Positions 12,667-12,977 of a DNA stretch of 12,977 bases are shown here, piece after piece. The DNA comes from Opitutia bacterium (GTDB lineage Bacteria > Verrucomicrobiota > Verrucomicrobiia > Opitutales > Seribacteraceae). The notes beneath the pieces were generated by a model. It worked only from the letters and a program-made list of their open reading frames with translations. It was not told where the DNA came from and ran no database searches. Position 1 is the stretch's first letter; each line of letters starts with the position of its first letter. The stretch spans positions 1 through 12,977 of the forward strand of contig NZLE01000118.1 in assembly GCA_002692605.1 (NCBI GenBank), given 5' to 3'. Both the position numbers and the translations under genes were made by a program.

Positions 12667-12977
12667 AAGCTAATCGGCGCAATGAGCTTTGATTCCAAAC
12701 TCGAATTACGATGATTAGGGGAGCTTTCATAAGCTATTCTCATCAGTCTTAGCGCTTTGCATTCATAATGCATATCCCAATGCTTTGTTGGTTTGCCAAA
12801 GAAAGAAAGGTCGATACCGAATGTTATGTTTATTTTTTGAAAACGGCCAAATTACTTAACTCATGATCTTTGCTCTTACGACTCCAACGCCGAAGCCCAA
12901 GCTTGGAGGGATTGTGGAGATTGGGGATTGAAGAGGAACAAGAGAAAGCAATACCGGCAAAAACAGGAACTCTCCAC
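12640..12977. other. Gene-free AT-richer stretch at the right edge
   Basis: No supported gene, tRNA or recognisable repeat is found in these 338 bases. The first ~230 bases are visibly richer in A and T than the genes. Two tiny hairpins occur: AGCTT-TCAT-AAGCT (12722-12735) and TGCAT-TCATA-ATGCA (12758-12772). From about 12860 to the edge the base use shifts, and a minus-strand frame is open for 48 codons from the edge to a TAA at 12832-12830. It could be the tail of a gene entering from the right, but another minus frame is also open there for a similar length and no family is recognisable. Confidence 0.5.

Noticed and set aside
12682..12714. Ten-codon frame MSFDSKLELR in the right spacer
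   Set aside because: Too short, with no ribosome site or conservation evidence.

Overview
The window is a gene-dense stretch of a bacterial chromosome holding 14 protein genes, with no rRNA, tRNA, CRISPR array or insertion sequence that I can see. Several traits suggest Verrucomicrobiota, perhaps the Opitutia/Puniceicoccales group: a secreted-type protein of divergent InlB-type repeats ending in a Trp-rich module, a PQQ-like beta-propeller with a 'WPQWRG' start, and a short relative of planctomycete/verrucomicrobial acetyl-xylan-esterase-like proteins. This placement is an inference from gene style, not a measurement. GC content looks moderate in the genes and lower in the last ~230-340 bases.

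Layout. (1) 2-2026 (+): the 3' part of a large tandem-repeat surface or secreted protein, cut by the window edge. (2) 3839-2032 (-): an atypical SDR/NDP-sugar-epimerase-like protein, then ybaB and recR; ybaB-recR is a conserved DNA-repair pair, but the usual upstream dnaX is missing here. (3) 3941-6476 (+): low-molecular-weight phosphatase, ketosamine (fructosamine-type) 3-kinase, hpt and a YqaA membrane protein, closely spaced as one operon. The phosphatase and kinase together fit a protein-deglycation pair acting on sugar-phosphate adducts. (4) 8714-6485 (-): an ABC-F ATPase followed by thymidine kinase. (5) 8783-9436 (+) and 9949-9425 (-): two paralogous MORN/YwqK-like lipoproteins, convergent and overlapping at their 3' ends. 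(6) 10071-12639 (+): an exported PQQ-like beta-propeller protein followed by an exported alpha/beta-hydrolase-like protein that seems to lack the nucleophile serine. (7) 12640-12977: a gene-free, AT-richer stretch.

Expression style. All three convergent gene pairs are separated by at most 8 bases or overlap, leaving no room for ordinary terminators between genes. Three genes inside operons appear to start with TTG (recR, the kinase, hpt) and one lipoprotein with GTG. Clear Shine-Dalgarno sites are nearly absent. Four genes at the head of a transcription unit have a plausible TTG[A/C]C[C/T] -35 box, a 16-17 base spacer and a weak -10 box only 7-9 bases before the ATG, which would give leaderless or nearly leaderless mRNAs.

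I found no clearly new multi-gene system. The points most worth following are the phosphatase/kinase deglycation pair, the inverted lipoprotein paralogs, the esterase-like protein without its serine, and the possible leaderless promoter pattern.
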